DNA of 64,000 bases. It comes from Brenneria izbisi. GTDB lineage: Bacteria; Pseudomonadota; Gammaproteobacteria; Enterobacterales; Enterobacteriaceae. Below, in pieces: positions 52,914 to 63,244 of the stretch. A program made the position numbers and the translations under genes. Every line of letters begins with the position of its first letter. The stretch's first letter is position 1. The DNA lies in NCBI RefSeq assembly GCF_025840185.1, contig NZ_JAMPJU010000001.1, forward strand, positions 529,896 through 593,895. The letters are read 5' to 3'. Below the pieces are notes generated by a model. That model searched no databases. It saw only the letters and a program-made list of their open reading frames with translations, and had not been told where the DNA came from.

Positions 52914-53420
52914 TTATCCTTGTCTCAACGTGAGAGAATTGATAAAAGTCAGCATATCGCTCTCTTCAAGTTGTGCGCAAAGTGCGTTCACCACGGCCTT
53001 GAGCCCCACTTCATCATCCGCGTCAAACCGTTGGTAAATCGTACTATCAATATCTAAAACACCGATCAATTGACCGCCCACGGTCAGCGGCAGAACAATT
53101 TCGGCATTACTTGCCGCATCGCAGGCAATATGACCGGGAAAGGCGTGCACGTCATCCACACGTTGGATACGATTTTCAGCGATCGCCCGACCACATACCC
53201 CTTTGCCCGCCGGAATACGGACACAAGCAACCCGTCCCTGAAAAGGCCCCAGGAACAGCGTATCGTTTTCCAGTAGATAAAACCCTGCCCAATTAACCCC
53301 ATCCAGCCGTTCAAACAGTAATGCGCTACTGTTTGATAATATCGTGATAAAACGATGTTCTCCGGCGATCAGCGCTGACAGATCGCTGACCAGTTCCTTA
53401 TAAAACGCATATTTATTCAT
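52914..53420 (-). CDS. msrC: Free methionine-(R)-sulfoxide reductase MsrC
   Basis: The 168-residue GAF-domain enzyme reduces free Met-R-sulfoxide. The three redox cysteines lie in ACVRIPAGKG, GVCGRAIA and HIACDAASN. The ATG at 53420 aligns with the E. coli start (MNKxxFY); the frame extends 15 codons further without support. Divergent from letA. Confidence 0.93.
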   Translation of the reverse strand: MNKYAFYKELVSDLSALIAGEHRFITILSNSSALLFERLDGVNWAGFYLLENDTLFLGPFQGRVACVRIPAGKGVCGRAIAENRIQRVDDVHAFPGHIACDAASNAEIVLPLTVGGQLIGVLDIDSTIYQRFDADDEVGLKAVVNALCAQLEESDMLTFINSLTLRQG

Positions 53421-53751
53421 ATTAATAGGTAGTTGTCTTTTCAATGCAGGCAAATAACGGCACAACGCAATACTCAGTGTCCGCTACAGGATGCCATAAG
53501 ATTTATTGATTCGCGCACAGAATCCTCCTCATTGCCATTCGTACGGCATGCATAATGTGCTATTTATGCGTGGAGCATCACATCAACACCGCAATCTTGG
53601 CGCCAGCCGTCTTTAGCTCGCGAAGATGAATCGCATAAACAGTGTAGCCTCATTTTACGGCGCGCATCATTCAGTTACGCTATGGCATCGTTAGGATATG
53701 CGCCAGTACCTGATACACTGAATGATGTCCGTTTCTCTGACAGCAGGAAAT
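53421..53751. other. Divergent msrC/letA promoter region
   Basis: No gene is seen. CATCATTCAGT (53665-53675) and its complement ACTGAATGATG (53717-53727) form 11-base inverted arms 41 bases apart near the letA start, possibly an operator pair or mRNA structure. Confidence 0.5.
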
Positions 53752-55032
53752 ATGAAGATATATCACATAATCAGTCCTGTCCTTTTCCCGTCTGCCAGAC
53801 CACCGCGAACGGACGGCATGACGACGCCAGCGCAGACCATGGCATGTTATCACCGCTGCCCTCAATGCGATGCGCTCTTTATATTGCCCACCGTCAAACG
53901 CAACCAGACGGCCAACTGCCCGCGCTGCGATGCCAAAGTCAGTTCGGGACGCGACTGGCCCATCTCACGACTGACCGCCATGGCGATCGCCATGCTGGTT
54001 CTCATGCCGTTTGCTTTTACCGAACCGCTGATCAGCATTCGGTTGCTTGGCGTATCCATCAATGCCACCCTGTTTGAAGGCATCTGGCAGATTACCCGGC
54101 AGGGAAACCCGGTGACGGCGAGCATGGTGGCCTTTTGTACCGTCGGCGTTCCGTTAACGCTGGTTTTTTCGCTGCTGTATCTGTTTTTTGCGCCGCGTAT
54201 CGGCATGAACTTGCGCCCCATCCTGCTGATGCTGGATAAGTTGAAAGAATGGATGATGCTGGATATTTATCTGGTGGGCATGGCGGTCGCCGCCATCAAA
54301 GTTCGGGAGTTTGCCGATGTTCAGCCGGGACACGGCCTGATCGCGTTTCTGGCGTTGATGACATTGAGCGTACTGACGCTGATCCACCTGAATACCGACC
54401 AACTATGGCAGCGTTTTTACCCGCGCCTGCGCCCCATTATTTTACCGGAACGCTATCGAGTGTGCCTCTCTTGTCGCCTGACCAGTTCACCGGATAATCA
54501 GGGCCGTTGCCCGCGTTGCCACGTTCCTTTACGTTTGCGCCGCCGTCACAGCCTGCAAAAGTCCTGGGCCGCCCTGATCGCATCAGTCATTTTCCTGCTT
54601 CCGGCCAACCTGCTGCCGATATCTATTATCTATGTGAACGGCGCTCGCACCGAAGACACCATTTTTTCCGGCATTCTTTCCCTGGCTTCCGGCAATATTC
54701 CGGTGGCCATCGTGGTATTTATCGCCAGTATTCTGGTGCCTTTTACTAAAGTCATTGTACTGTTTGGACTGTTGCTCAGTATTCATTTCCGGCTCACGCT
54801 CGGCATAATGACCAGAATGCGAATGCTGCGGATGATCACCTGGATTGGGCGTTGGTCGATGCTGGACCTTTTTGTTATTGCACTGACGATGTCACTCGTC
54901 AATCGCGACCAATTACTTGCTTTTACCATGGGGCCTGCCGCTTTTTATTTTGGCGCGGCAGTGATTCTAACTATCCTGGCCGTTGAATGGCTGGATAGCC
55001 GACTGATGTGGGATAACGATGCAAGACCATAA
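53752..55032 (+). CDS. letA: Lipid transport membrane protein LetA (YebS)
   Basis: The 426-residue inner-membrane protein has two PqiA-like repeats. Each is headed by a zinc-ribbon pair ([12 protein letters not shown] and [12 protein letters not shown]) and followed by four hydrophobic helices. It works with LetB in lipid movement across the envelope. I chose the ATG at 53752, which follows CAGGAAAT; starts at 53722 and 53818 are also possible. The stop overlaps letB by 14 bases. Confidence 0.9.
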   Translation: MKIYHIISPVLFPSARPPRTDGMTTPAQTMACYHRCPQCDALFILPTVKRNQTANCPRCDAKVSSGRDWPISRLTAMAIAMLVLMPFAFTEPLISIRLLGVSINATLFEGIWQITRQGNPVTASMVAFCTVGVPLTLVFSLLYLFFAPRIGMNLRPILLMLDKLKEWMMLDIYLVGMAVAAIKVREFADVQPGHGLIAFLALMTLSVLTLIHLNTDQLWQRFYPRLRPIILPERYRVCLSCRLTSSPDNQGRCPRCHVPLRLRRRHSLQKSWAALIASVIFLLPANLLPISIIYVNGARTEDTIFSGILSLASGNIPVAIVVFIASILVPFTKVIVLFGLLLSIHFRLTLGIMTRMRMLRMITWIGRWSMLDLFVIALTMSLVNRDQLLAFTMGPAAFYFGAAVILTILAVEWLDSRLMWDNDARP

Positions 55033-57652
55033 ACCCGAAATATCGAGCCAGGCCACGGTGAAAAACAAACACCGTCTTTCTCCTTTCTGGCTATTGCCGC
55101 TGATTGCGCTGATGATTGCCGGCTGGCTGGTTTATACCAATCAACAAGAGCGCGGAGCGAGCGTGACCATTGATTTCTCCTCGGCGGACGGCATCGTCGC
55201 CGGACGCACGCCGGTTCGTTATCAGGGTGTTGAAGTCGGCATCGTGCAAAACATCAAACTCAGTGACGATCTGCGCACCATTCAGGTTGAGGCCAGCATC
55301 AAAAGCGATATGGAAGAGGCCCTGCGTTCCGGCACGCAATTCTGGCTGGTGACGCCCAAAGCTTCGCTGGCGGGCGTCTCCGGGCTGGATGCGTTGGTCG
55401 GTGGTAACTACATTGGCATGATGCCGGGGCCTGGCGAACCACAGACACATTTTTCCGCGTTGGACACGCAACCCAAATATCGGGTTAACACCGGCGAGCT
55501 ATTAATCCACCTTCAGGCTGATGATTTAGGTTCCCTGAACACCGGTTCACTGGTCTATTACCGCAAGATCCCGGTGGGCAAAGTGTATGACTACACGGTT
55601 TCGCAAAATCATCGCGGTGTGACGATCGACGTATTGATTGAGCGACGCTTTACCGATCTGGTGAAAAAGAACAGCCGTTTCTGGAATGTTTCCGGTTTCA
55701 ATGCGGACATTGGTTTTAACGGCGCCAAAATTGAAATGGAAAACATGGCGGCGCTGGTCAACGGCGCGATTGCTTTCGACTCGCCAGAAGAGGGGGAAGC
55801 TGCTGCCGCAGAACAATCTTACCGGTTATATCCCGATTTGGCGCAAAGTCAGCGCGGGGTGGTGATCCAGCTTGAGTTGCCATCCGGCGACGGGCTGGAG
55901 GAAGGCCGAACCCCGCTGATGTATCAGGGACTGGAGGTGGGAACGCTGAACAAGATCACCCTGATCCCCAACAGTGAACGCGTCAACGGTGAATTGATTA
56001 TCGATCCCGCCGTAGTTTCCCTGATGCGCGAAAGTACGCGCATTGAACTGACCAAACCCAAACTTTCACTTAACGATTTGAATATTTCCCGGCTGCTCAG
56101 CGGACCGACCTTGACGCTCATCCCCGGCGAAGGCGAACCCCGGCAACATTTTGAGGTGCTGGACAGCAGCCAGCAACCGTTGGCGCAGCCGGGCGCGCTA
56201 TCCATACGGCTGAATGCGACGCAAAGTTACGGTATCGACGCCGGACAGCCGGTTTTGCTGCATGGCATACAGATTGGTCAAATCGTCAAACGCACGCTGG
56301 ATGAACAAGGCGTCAGTTTTGTTTTGGCGATCGAACCACAATACCGCCGCCTGTTGCATAAGGACAGCAAATTTGTCGTCAACAGCCGCATGAACGTTAA
56401 AGTGGGGTTGGATGGCATTCAGGTGTTGGGCGCCAGCGCGCAGGAGTGGGTAAGCGGAGGTATTCGGGTCTTGCCGGGCGCCAAAGGCGAAGTTCTGGCG
56501 AGTTACCCGCTGTTCAGCGACCTCGAAAAAGCACAGGAAGGCATCCGTGAGGCAGCGCCCTCGCCAACACTGACGTTAGTTACCGACAGCCTGCCCGACA
56601 TTCAGGATGGTTCGATCGTGCTCTACCGTAAGTTCGAGGTGGGTGAAATCATGCGCGTCCGGCCTAAAGCGAATGACTTCGAAGTGGATGTCTATATCCA
56701 TCCAGAGCACCGAAAATTGCTGACTGACAATAGCGTTTTCTGGGCGGAAGGCGGCGCTCGCGTACAACTGAATCCCACAGGTCTGACCGTGCAGGCGTCG
56801 CCGCTCAATCGTGCGCTGAAAGGCGCCATCAGCTTTGATAACCTTGCAGGCGCGCCTGAAATCAAAAGCGGTAAACGCGTGCTCTACAATAACGAAACCG
56901 CGGCCCGTGCGGTCGGCAGCCGCATTACCCTGCGAACTTACGACGCCAGCAAACTGTCGCCGGGCATGCCCATTCGTTATCTGGGCATCGACATCGGTCA
57001 GCTTGATTCACTTAAACTGTCCGAACAGCGTAATGAAGTCTGGGTACAAGCGGTGTTATATCCCGAATACGTGCGCAATTTCGCCCGCTCAGGCACGCGT
57101 TTTTCCGTAGTTACGCCAGAGATTTCAGCCGCCGGAGTAAATAATCTGGAAACATTATTCCAGCCTTACATCAATGTTGAACCGGGCGGCGGCAACGTTA
57201 CCCGCAGTTTTGAACTGCAACGGGCCACCATTTCCGATTCGCGCTATCAGGATGGATTAAATATTAGCGTTGATGCGCCCGAAGCTGGCGCGCTACAGGT
57301 GGGAACACCCGTGCTGTTCAGGGGTATTGAAGTAGGAACGGTTACCGGCTTATCGCTTGGCGCTCTTGCCGATCGCATCTCCGTCGCCTTACGCATTAGT
57401 AAACGTTACCAGCATCTGGTCAGGGATAACTCCGTATTCTGGCTGGCTTCCGGCTATAATCTGCAATTCGGTTTAACTGGCGGCGTGATAAAAAGCGGCA
57501 CATTCCAGCAGTTTATTCGTGGCGGTATCGCGTTTGCAACGCCGGCCACCACTCCGCTGGCGCCGCAAGCGCGGGAAGGAAAGCATTTTCTGTTGCGCAA
57601 TGAAGAACCGGCTGAATGGCGGCAATGGGGAACGGCAATCCCGTCAAACTAG
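55019..57652 (+). CDS. letB: Multi-MCE envelope lipid transport tunnel LetB (YebT)
   Basis: The 877-residue protein has one N-terminal membrane helix (about residues 22-40) and seven MCE domains in tandem. Each shows a pattern like [15 protein letters not shown]. The length equals E. coli LetB, whose hexamer stacks seven rings into a tunnel spanning the periplasm. It forms one unit with letA. Confidence 0.95.
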   Translation: MQDHKPEISSQATVKNKHRLSPFWLLPLIALMIAGWLVYTNQQERGASVTIDFSSADGIVAGRTPVRYQGVEVGIVQNIKLSDDLRTIQVEASIKSDMEEALRSGTQFWLVTPKASLAGVSGLDALVGGNYIGMMPGPGEPQTHFSALDTQPKYRVNTGELLIHLQADDLGSLNTGSLVYYRKIPVGKVYDYTVSQNHRGVTIDVLIERRFTDLVKKNSRFWNVSGFNADIGFNGAKIEMENMAALVNGAIAFDSPEEGEAAAAEQSYRLYPDLAQSQRGVVIQLELPSGDGLEEGRTPLMYQGLEVGTLNKITLIPNSERVNGELIIDPAVVSLMRESTRIELTKPKLSLNDLNISRLLSGPTLTLIPGEGEPRQHFEVLDSSQQPLAQPGALSIRLNATQSYGIDAGQPVLLHGIQIGQIVKRTLDEQGVSFVLAIEPQYRRLLHKDSKFVVNSRMNVKVGLDGIQVLGASAQEWVSGGIRVLPGAKGEVLASYPLFSDLEKAQEGIREAAPSPTLTLVTDSLPDIQDGSIVLYRKFEVGEIMRVRPKANDFEVDVYIHPEHRKLLTDNSVFWAEGGARVQLNPTGLTVQASPLNRALKGAISFDNLAGAPEIKSGKRVLYNNETAARAVGSRITLRTYDASKLSPGMPIRYLGIDIGQLDSLKLSEQRNEVWVQAVLYPEYVRNFARSGTRFSVVTPEISAAGVNNLETLFQPYINVEPGGGNVTRSFELQRATISDSRYQDGLNISVDAPEAGALQVGTPVLFRGIEVGTVTGLSLGALADRISVALRISKRYQHLVRDNSVFWLASGYNLQFGLTGGVIKSGTFQQFIRGGIAFATPATTPLAPQAREGKHFLLRNEEPAEWRQWGTAIPSN

Positions 57653-57756
57653 ACACTGACAGGGGCGGTTTGCCGCCCCGCACTCCCCATTCGGCGGCTA
57701 TCATTTCTATGATAAACTCCGCCGCTACTCTTTATCGCAGCAATGGGACATCCCTC

Positions 57757-59208
57757 GTGGCTAAACCTACGCCGGTCAATTTACCCGCTGAATTTCTTGA
57801 TGCAACGCAGGCGATCATGCCTGCACACCTTTCGATGGTCGATTTTATTGCCGCTTGCCAACGACCGTTGCGCCGTAGTATTCGTGTCAATACGCTGAAA
57901 ATCAGCGTTGAGGCCTTTCTGCAATTGGTTGCACCGTATCAATGGCAACTGGAACCGATCCCCTGGTGCGAGGAAGGTTTCTGGCTGTTGAATGCCGACG
58001 ATGAAAGTATTCGCCTGGGTAATACGCTGGAACATCTGAGCGGCCTTTTTTATATTCAGGAAGCCAGTTCGATGTTGCCGGTGAGCGCTTTGTTCCAAGA
58101 TCACGCCATGCCGCAAAAGGTTTTGGATGTTGCCGCCGCACCCGGCTCCAAAACGACGCAAATTGCCGCCCGACTGCATAATCAGGGCGGGATTATCGCC
58201 AATGAATATTCCGCCAGCCGGGTTAAAGTTTTGCATGCCAATATCAGCCGCTGCGGAGTAAGCAATACCGCCATCACCCATTTTGACGGACGGGTTTTTG
58301 GCGCGGCCTTACCCGAATATTTCGATGCCATTCTGCTGGATGCGCCTTGCTCTGGCGAAGGCGTCGTACGCAAAGATCCGGCAGCCATGAATCACTGGTC
58401 GCCCGCAAGCATTGTCACTATCGCCGCCACCCAGCGCGACCTGATTCTGAGCGCTTTCCATGCGCTGAAGCCCGGCGGCATCATGATCTACTCGACCTGT
58501 ACCTTGAATACGCAGGAAAATCAGCAGGTTTGCCACTGGTTACAACGGCAGTTTCCCGATGCGTGCGAGTTCGAGTCGCTGGCCGATCTCTTCCCTGGTG
58601 CGCCGCAAGCCGCCACAGAAGACGGTTTTTTACACGTTTTTCCGCAAATTTATGACAGCGAAGGGTTCTTTGTCGCGCGCCTGCGAAAAACAGCCAGCGT
58701 TCCCCCGCTTGCGAAGCCGGGTTATAAAGTCGGTAAATTTCCCTTCTCGCCACTGAGCGGCAAAGATGCGATGCTGATAGTTCAGGCCGCGAAAAAACAA
58801 GGTCTGACGTGGGATGGCAACCAGCACCAACTGTGGCAGCGGGACAGTGAAATCTGGCTCTTCCCCGTTACCCTTACCTCTTCCTTTGGCAATATCAAGT
58901 TCTCGCGAATTGGCATCAAGCTGGCGGAGCGCTTCCCCAAAGGCTATCGCTGGCAGCATGAAGCGGTTATTGCTCTGGCAAAAGCCGATACCAGCCACGG
59001 CTATGCACTGACCTCCCAACAAGCCAGTGAATGGTTTCAGGGTAAAGACAGCTACCCGGAACCAATTCCTGTGGCGGATGAACTACTGCTCACCTATCAG
59101 GGTTGTCCGGTTGGTTTGGCAAAACGTATCGGCAGCCGCATAAAAAACAATCTGCCGCGCGATCTGGTTCGTGATGGCGCTGGCGTTGCCGCTTCGACAC
59201 ATCGCTAA
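57757..59208 (+). CDS. rsmF: 16S rRNA m5C(1407) methyltransferase RsmF, GTG start
   Basis: The 483-residue RNA cytosine methyltransferase has an SAM-binding core ([14 protein letters not shown] near residue 127) and the two cysteines of the family in [10 protein letters not shown] and YSTCTLN. A PUA-like C-terminal domain follows. I chose the GTG at 57757 because [13 protein letters not shown] aligns with the E. coli start; an ATG at 57709 would add 16 residues, and the open frame reaches back into letB. Confidence 0.92.
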   Translation: MAKPTPVNLPAEFLDATQAIMPAHLSMVDFIAACQRPLRRSIRVNTLKISVEAFLQLVAPYQWQLEPIPWCEEGFWLLNADDESIRLGNTLEHLSGLFYIQEASSMLPVSALFQDHAMPQKVLDVAAAPGSKTTQIAARLHNQGGIIANEYSASRVKVLHANISRCGVSNTAITHFDGRVFGAALPEYFDAILLDAPCSGEGVVRKDPAAMNHWSPASIVTIAATQRDLILSAFHALKPGGIMIYSTCTLNTQENQQVCHWLQRQFPDACEFESLADLFPGAPQAATEDGFLHVFPQIYDSEGFFVARLRKTASVPPLAKPGYKVGKFPFSPLSGKDAMLIVQAAKKQGLTWDGNQHQLWQRDSEIWLFPVTLTSSFGNIKFSRIGIKLAERFPKGYRWQHEAVIALAKADTSHGYALTSQQASEWFQGKDSYPEPIPVADELLLTYQGCPVGLAKRIGSRIKNNLPRDLVRDGAGVAASTHR

Positions 59209-59436
59209 ACGCTTTTTGCCGTTGATGCGCGTTTATTCGGTGGCGATAAAACCAGCGGATAAACGCGTCCTCCTCACTTCTTCTGCATTTCATCTACAAT
59301 TGTCTGTAGTGATCTCAAAAAATAACAACCGTATTGAATGCTATATCCCATTGATTTCCTCACATGGGAATACTGATCGCCGACCGAGGCGAAAGATGAA
59401 AAGCAACGCATATAACATCGGAAAGTTGAGGGCCTC

Positions 59437-59628
59437 ATGTTTGCACTGGTGATATTTGTTTGTTACCTCGGGCATGGCTGTGATGAGTTGGTAGCAGGTG
59501 CCTACAACACGGAAACACAATGCTTGCAGGCAATGAAAGAGCAACGTTTGCGCCGTGCAGGGTGTTATCCTATTGAAGAATTTATTGACGGATTCTGGCT
59601 ACCGGCGCAGGAATACGCGGATTTCTAA
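59437..59628 (+). CDS. yebW: YebW family small protein (DUF1482)
   Basis: The 63-residue protein begins MFALVIFVCYLGHGCDE and ends YPIEEFIDGFWLPAQEYADF, very similar to E. coli YebW over its whole length. It has a short hydrophobic N-terminus and four cysteines; function is unknown. GAGGGCCTC precedes the ATG. The position downstream of rsmF is conserved, but yebV is absent from the gap. Confidence 0.85.
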   Translation: MFALVIFVCYLGHGCDELVAGAYNTETQCLQAMKEQRLRRAGCYPIEEFIDGFWLPAQEYADF

Positions 59629-59646
59629 TCCGCCGTGTTTATCCAA

Positions 59647-60345
59647 TCATCGGCACACGCCAAAACCTCTCATGCCCAGATGAAAATGATTTGCATGTGC
59701 CGCGTTATATTCCGGCCCCAGTGAATTGCCGAAAAAACGGCAACTTTCTTTGAAAGTGGCACGCAGATAGTCCCCACGTTCATTCTTTTCCGGCCATTGC
59801 CTGAGTACGCTCACCTGTCGTCCATCTGTCAGGCGAAAACCGACAATATCCAACGCATCTGCTGTTGCATGTTCACTTAATCGCCCTTCGGGACGATGAT
59901 ACACATTGCGACAGGCATAACTACCGACATGCTCGATCCGCGCCAACGATGTTCCCATCAGAGCTGCTTGCGGGATAGCGGATTGGATCACAAACATGGT
60001 ACTGCTCAGCGCCAGCGGACAACTGGCCAGAAAACTGGCGCTGAGTCCGACCGGCCCAAAACGCTGCACGCGCACCGGCGAAACAAGCGGACATTGCCCG
60101 GCGACATCATTTACCGGTGTAAAGGTGATTCGCCCTTTCTCTTGCGCCTGCGTCAATACCGCCAGGCAGGTTTCAGGATTACTCGCCACTTGCTTGAGCT
60201 TAAATCGGGTAATAAAGGTTGGCGGATCGTCAACCGATAACGATGAAAATGGATCATAACCGGCCGGCAGATGCCGCTGGAACCAGGGAACGAGCCCAAT
60301 CAGTCCCGCCAAAAGAATCAGGCTAACCAGCAATCCTCGACCCAT
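59647..60345 (-). CDS. Extensin-like C-terminal domain protein
   Basis: The 232-residue protein has one N-terminal membrane anchor or signal (MGRGLLVSLILLAGLIGLVP) and an extensin-like C-terminal domain. SEHATADALDIVGF and HANHFHLGMRG give the H-D-H set of a LAS-type zinc peptidase fold, so it may act on peptidoglycan in the periplasm. Cysteines (CRNVY, ESCRFF, GVC) suggest disulfides. It sits where E. coli has pphA. The substrate is unknown. Confidence 0.8.
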   Translation of the reverse strand: MGRGLLVSLILLAGLIGLVPWFQRHLPAGYDPFSSLSVDDPPTFITRFKLKQVASNPETCLAVLTQAQEKGRITFTPVNDVAGQCPLVSPVRVQRFGPVGLSASFLASCPLALSSTMFVIQSAIPQAALMGTSLARIEHVGSYACRNVYHRPEGRLSEHATADALDIVGFRLTDGRQVSVLRQWPEKNERGDYLRATFKESCRFFGNSLGPEYNAAHANHFHLGMRGFGVCR

Positions 60346-60396
60346 GCCACCTCCTCCGGTTTCAGCTTCTAACAGGCCTTGTGACTGCGCGGCAAA

Positions 60397-61455
60397 TCAC
60401 ACAAACGCCTGCGGACTCATGCCCAGAGACACGCCGGCCTCCACAATCTTTTGCCACTCCTGATCGGACAATTCGATGCCCTCCGCTTCCCGTCGCGCTT
60501 TGATTCTGATTTCCGGCTCTCCGGCGATCAAAATCGGTTGTTCAGGATCCGGCGCATGGGAAGCGCGGACATAGTCAAGCATGGCATCATATTCCTGCTG
60601 TAGCCAGGTCATGGATACCATGCAGGAAGGATCGACAACGATAGTGGTCATGTTGTTTACGATAGCGCCAAGCCGCTCATTTTCCGGTTGGATTGTGCCA
60701 CCGCCAGATAACAGGCCCGCCAGCATTTCCGCCGCAAGAATCAATCCGCCACCTTTATGTTTGGCAATGGGTTTCAGTGCGCCATGCGTTTCACCTTCCC
60801 ACATCACGCGGGGATCATTGGTCGAATGACCATGACTATCCAGCATCACGTCCTCATCAAACTTTTTACCAGCCAGATAAGCCACGCGCGTTTTGCCCAG
60901 CGCCACAATACTGGTGGCGAAATCCAGAACGAATGCGGCATTACGTTCGCTCTTCGGGAGCGCGATGCAGATGGGATTGGTGCCAAAACGCGCTTCACTA
61001 CCGCACCAGGGCGCGACAATCGGGTCGAGATCATTGACGTTGACAAAATGAATCGACACCATCCCGGCGTTCGCCGCCATCTCCCCGTAAGTGCCGATGC
61101 GACCAAGATGACAGGTCGATGATAAGGTCATTAAACAAACGCCGGTGGTTTTCGCCCGGTCAATCGCCGCCTGCATCGCTTCTTTGCCAGTACGTTGCCC
61201 AAATCCGCGATCGCCAGTAAATTGCAGCACCGCCCCACCATCACGCAATAAACGCGCTGGCGTATTCGGATGCATCATTCCATCGCGAATAAAACTCACA
61301 TAATGCGGCAACATGCCGACGCCGTGGCTGTCATGTCCTTTCAGATTAGCGGCTACCAGATGCCCGGCAACACAAATTGCCTCAGCTTCATCACAGCCGA
61401 CCTTCTGCAACACCGCCTGTGTGACCGAAGCTAAGCGACGCGCTGATATCTGCAT
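60397..61455 (-). CDS. Malate/L-lactate dehydrogenase family oxidoreductase (HcxB/YbiC-like)
   Basis: The 352-residue enzyme belongs to the Ldh2 family of NAD(P)-dependent 2-hydroxy/2-oxoacid reductases. Family signatures include NLKGHDSHGVGMLPHYV (near residue 37), STCHLGRIGTYGE with the catalytic histidine, and RFGTNPICIALP. It most resembles E. coli HcxB (YbiC), but other members act on malate, ureidoglycolate or sugar acids, so the substrate is open. It lies 51 bases upstream of the extensin-like gene on the same strand. Confidence 0.8.
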   Translation of the reverse strand: MQISARRLASVTQAVLQKVGCDEAEAICVAGHLVAANLKGHDSHGVGMLPHYVSFIRDGMMHPNTPARLLRDGGAVLQFTGDRGFGQRTGKEAMQAAIDRAKTTGVCLMTLSSTCHLGRIGTYGEMAANAGMVSIHFVNVNDLDPIVAPWCGSEARFGTNPICIALPKSERNAAFVLDFATSIVALGKTRVAYLAGKKFDEDVMLDSHGHSTNDPRVMWEGETHGALKPIAKHKGGGLILAAEMLAGLLSGGGTIQPENERLGAIVNNMTTIVVDPSCMVSMTWLQQEYDAMLDYVRASHAPDPEQPILIAGEPEIRIKARREAEGIELSDQEWQKIVEAGVSLGMSPQAFV

Positions 61456-61665
61456 CGTAATCCCCCTTTTTTAAGTTTATGAATGTGTTCTTCGCCTTAC
61501 TTTATCCTACTGTGCAACATCACCAGATGACATAACCGATAATGGACAATTTATTTGAAAAATAAACACAAATCTATCCGATATTCATGGCTCATATTCT
61601 GGATTATTATTCTTCACATCAAGGCAAAACGCCTTTTATCAAACATAAATCTGAAGGAATGAATC

Positions 61666-61887
61666 ATGAAAATCATCAAAAATTTTGTCGCAATTATCGC
61701 TTTATCTACTTTATCTTTTGGCGCGCTTGCCGCTCAGGAAACCGTTTCAGTACGCGGCGCGGCTACTCTGGATACTTTTGAAGCTCAGGTTGCTGCAAAA
61801 GCGGAAGCGGCAGGCGCATCTTCTTACCGTATCGTATCAGTTACCGGTCAAGACCAATTAAACGGTACAGCGATTCTGTATAAATAA
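61666..61887 (+). CDS. YdgH/BhsA/McbA-like small periplasmic protein (DUF1471)
   Basis: The 73-residue protein has a signal peptide (MKIIKNFVAIIALSTLSFGA, cleaved near ALA-A) and a DUF1471 core in which EAQVAAKAEAAGASSYRIVS leads to NGTAILYK. E. coli relatives (BhsA, McbA, YdgH) respond to stress and biofilm conditions. GAAGGA lies seven bases before the ATG. The exact paralogue cannot be named. A terminator follows. Confidence 0.85.
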   Translation: MKIIKNFVAIIALSTLSFGALAAQETVSVRGAATLDTFEAQVAAKAEAAGASSYRIVSVTGQDQLNGTAILYK

Positions 61888-61905
61888 GCTCATCACTGGA
61901 AGCGA

Positions 61906-61940
61906 CAAAAATCCGCCTGTCATGAGGCGGATTTTTGTTT
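61906..61940 (+). terminator. Intrinsic terminator after the BhsA-like gene
   Basis: AAAATCCGCC and GGCGGATTTT form a 10-bp stem around an 8-base loop, then TTGTTTTC. Confidence 0.9.
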
Positions 61941-62055
61941 TCATGAGTTATTATTAATAACATAATTATTATTCAAGTTAAAAATATTAAACTAACTCTG
62001 GTTATAAAAATTAAATTTTACATTGGAATATTTTCACGATATTGCTATCTTTAAA

Positions 62056-62124
62056 GTAATTAAAAATTTCCCTGGTGTTGGTCAACTTTGACGCCTCCAA
62101 TTCTACGGAATTGGAGATTTTTTT
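62056..62124 (+). ncRNA. Candidate sRNA with ArcZ-type seed
   Basis: ATTTCCCTGGTGTTGG (62066-62081) equals the seed at the start of processed ArcZ sRNA. A perfect 9-bp terminator stem CTCCAATTC/GAATTGGAG capped by a C(TACG)G tetraloop follows (62095-62116), then seven T. Upstream, TTGGAA and TATCTT with 17-base spacing make a plausible promoter (start near 62056). That gives a 65-70 base RNA, about the size of processed ArcZ. Its place, downstream of the BhsA-like gene, is not the arcZ locus, so it would be a paralogue or a convergent RNA. No expression evidence is available. Confidence 0.5.
62093..62124 (+). terminator. Intrinsic terminator with UACG tetraloop
   Basis: Stem 62095-62103 / 62108-62116, loop TACG, then A and seven T. 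No ORF ends nearby (the nearest stop is 200 bases upstream and has its own terminator), so it must end a non-coding transcript. Confidence 0.85.
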
Positions 62125-62448
62125 ATTAAACCTAGCAAACTAACTATTAATCCATTCTATTCAATTCACCATTGGTTACCCTCCAACCGCCGCTGTCTCA
62201 ATTGACTCATGTCATACTCCTTTTGTTACTTATATCCATCTGCGGTCAGTCAATACCTGATCTCAGGGAACACCTGAGGAATGGAACGTTGGGAGGGCCA
62301 GACAGCAAGTGATCCAGCCTTAAAAGGGCATCGATCGTCACAACCGATCAATAAAGGAAAATTGATCTGTATAAACATTTATAAAATATACATATCTACT
62401 GTCATGATGAGGACGATGGATTGCAAACAATAACAATGGCATCAGGGA

Positions 62449-62483
62449 AAGCGAAGCCCACCTTTTTGGGTGGGCTTCTTTTA
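62449..62483 (+). terminator. Orphan intrinsic terminator
   Basis: GAAGCCCACC and GGTGGGCTTC form a 10-bp stem around TTTTTG, followed by TTTT. No plus-strand ORF lies in the preceding 300 bases, which suggests another non-coding transcript ending here. The stretch 62130-62448 shows no gene otherwise. Confidence 0.75.
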
Positions 62484-62544
62484 CATCATGCGGTCAGTCG
62501 TCTGCTTTCTGGTCATATGCGAGGGAAAGAATACACCGATCTAT

Positions 62545-62629
62545 AAAAAGACCGGATACAGGATTGCGTGTGTTTTCGCGTATCATAAAAATCAATAAAT
62601 TAAAAAAAAGACCGAATACGATTCCTGTA
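62545..62629 (-). repeat. Two SdsR-terminator-like half repeats
   Basis: On the minus strand ACAGGAATCGTATTCGGTC plus eight T (complement of 62603-62628) matches the loop, right arm and U-tract of the SdsR terminator of E. coli. A related half with T-tract lies at 62545-62569. Neither has the left arm ACCGAATAC, so neither should fold. In E. coli sdsR lies downstream of yebW-pphA, near this position. Confidence 0.45.
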
Positions 62630-62983
62630 GCTGAAAAATCATCGTGATTTTTGAGTTTTTGGCACCAATCAATACCGTCTTTTTATGATCATAAATATCA
62701 AATAGTTATGAAGTATTTCGGAAAAATTCGGAAAATTTTCGTTCAACCCAAAGGATATTTATATCTTCCACGGCTTTCATCATCTGCCTGATTCTGGCTG
62801 CCGTTATGATCACCATTCATCCAGTGTTTGATGTCTCGTTCATCATCGCCGCGTTCCTGATAACCGGTAAATGCCGAATGGTTCTGGATAGCAACACCAG
62901 CGTCATCCTCGGCATTACCGGTTTTCTGACTTTGATTATGTGTACCAGAAGCTGGTTGAGGTGAAATTGTGTGTTTCAGACGG

Positions 62984-63133
62984 TTACCGCTTTTTATTAT
63001 GGCAGTGATAATCCCCCGTTTTACTATTTGTATGGCACCCATCGGCGTTCGTTCCGCCAGAGTGCGCTAACGCACTGCTTGCTGTCATAGCCAGAAAGCC
63101 AGAAGTAATAATAGCGACAATCAATTTTTTCAT
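62984..63133 (-). CDS. YHYH-domain small secreted protein
   Basis: The 49-residue ORF has a signal peptide (MKKLIVAIITSGFLAMTASS, cleaved near ALA-H) and a mature part HSGGTNADGCH...GDYHCHNKKR, the YHYH domain with paired Cys-His motifs that may bind metal. AAGGAC lies seven bases before the ATG. The protein is secreted to the periplasm; function is unknown. A 99-codon frame overlaps its 3' part in another phase, so a longer original gene broken by a frameshift is possible. Confidence 0.7.
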   Translation of the reverse strand: MKKLIVAIITSGFLAMTASSALAHSGGTNADGCHTNSKTGDYHCHNKKR

Positions 63134-63244
63134 TCTTAAGTCCTTGGATTCACTCTTCGCGCCCTAACGCGCATCCCCAAAATGACACACCCTGGACACT
63201 CGATTATTTAATGCAGGTCACGTTTTAGCCTTTCAGTACGTCGA

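Noticed and set aside
62806..62964. 52-codon hydrophobic plus-strand frame
   Set aside because: It is antisense to the frame behind the YHYH gene and has no ribosome site; its hydrophobicity mirrors the polar opposite frame.
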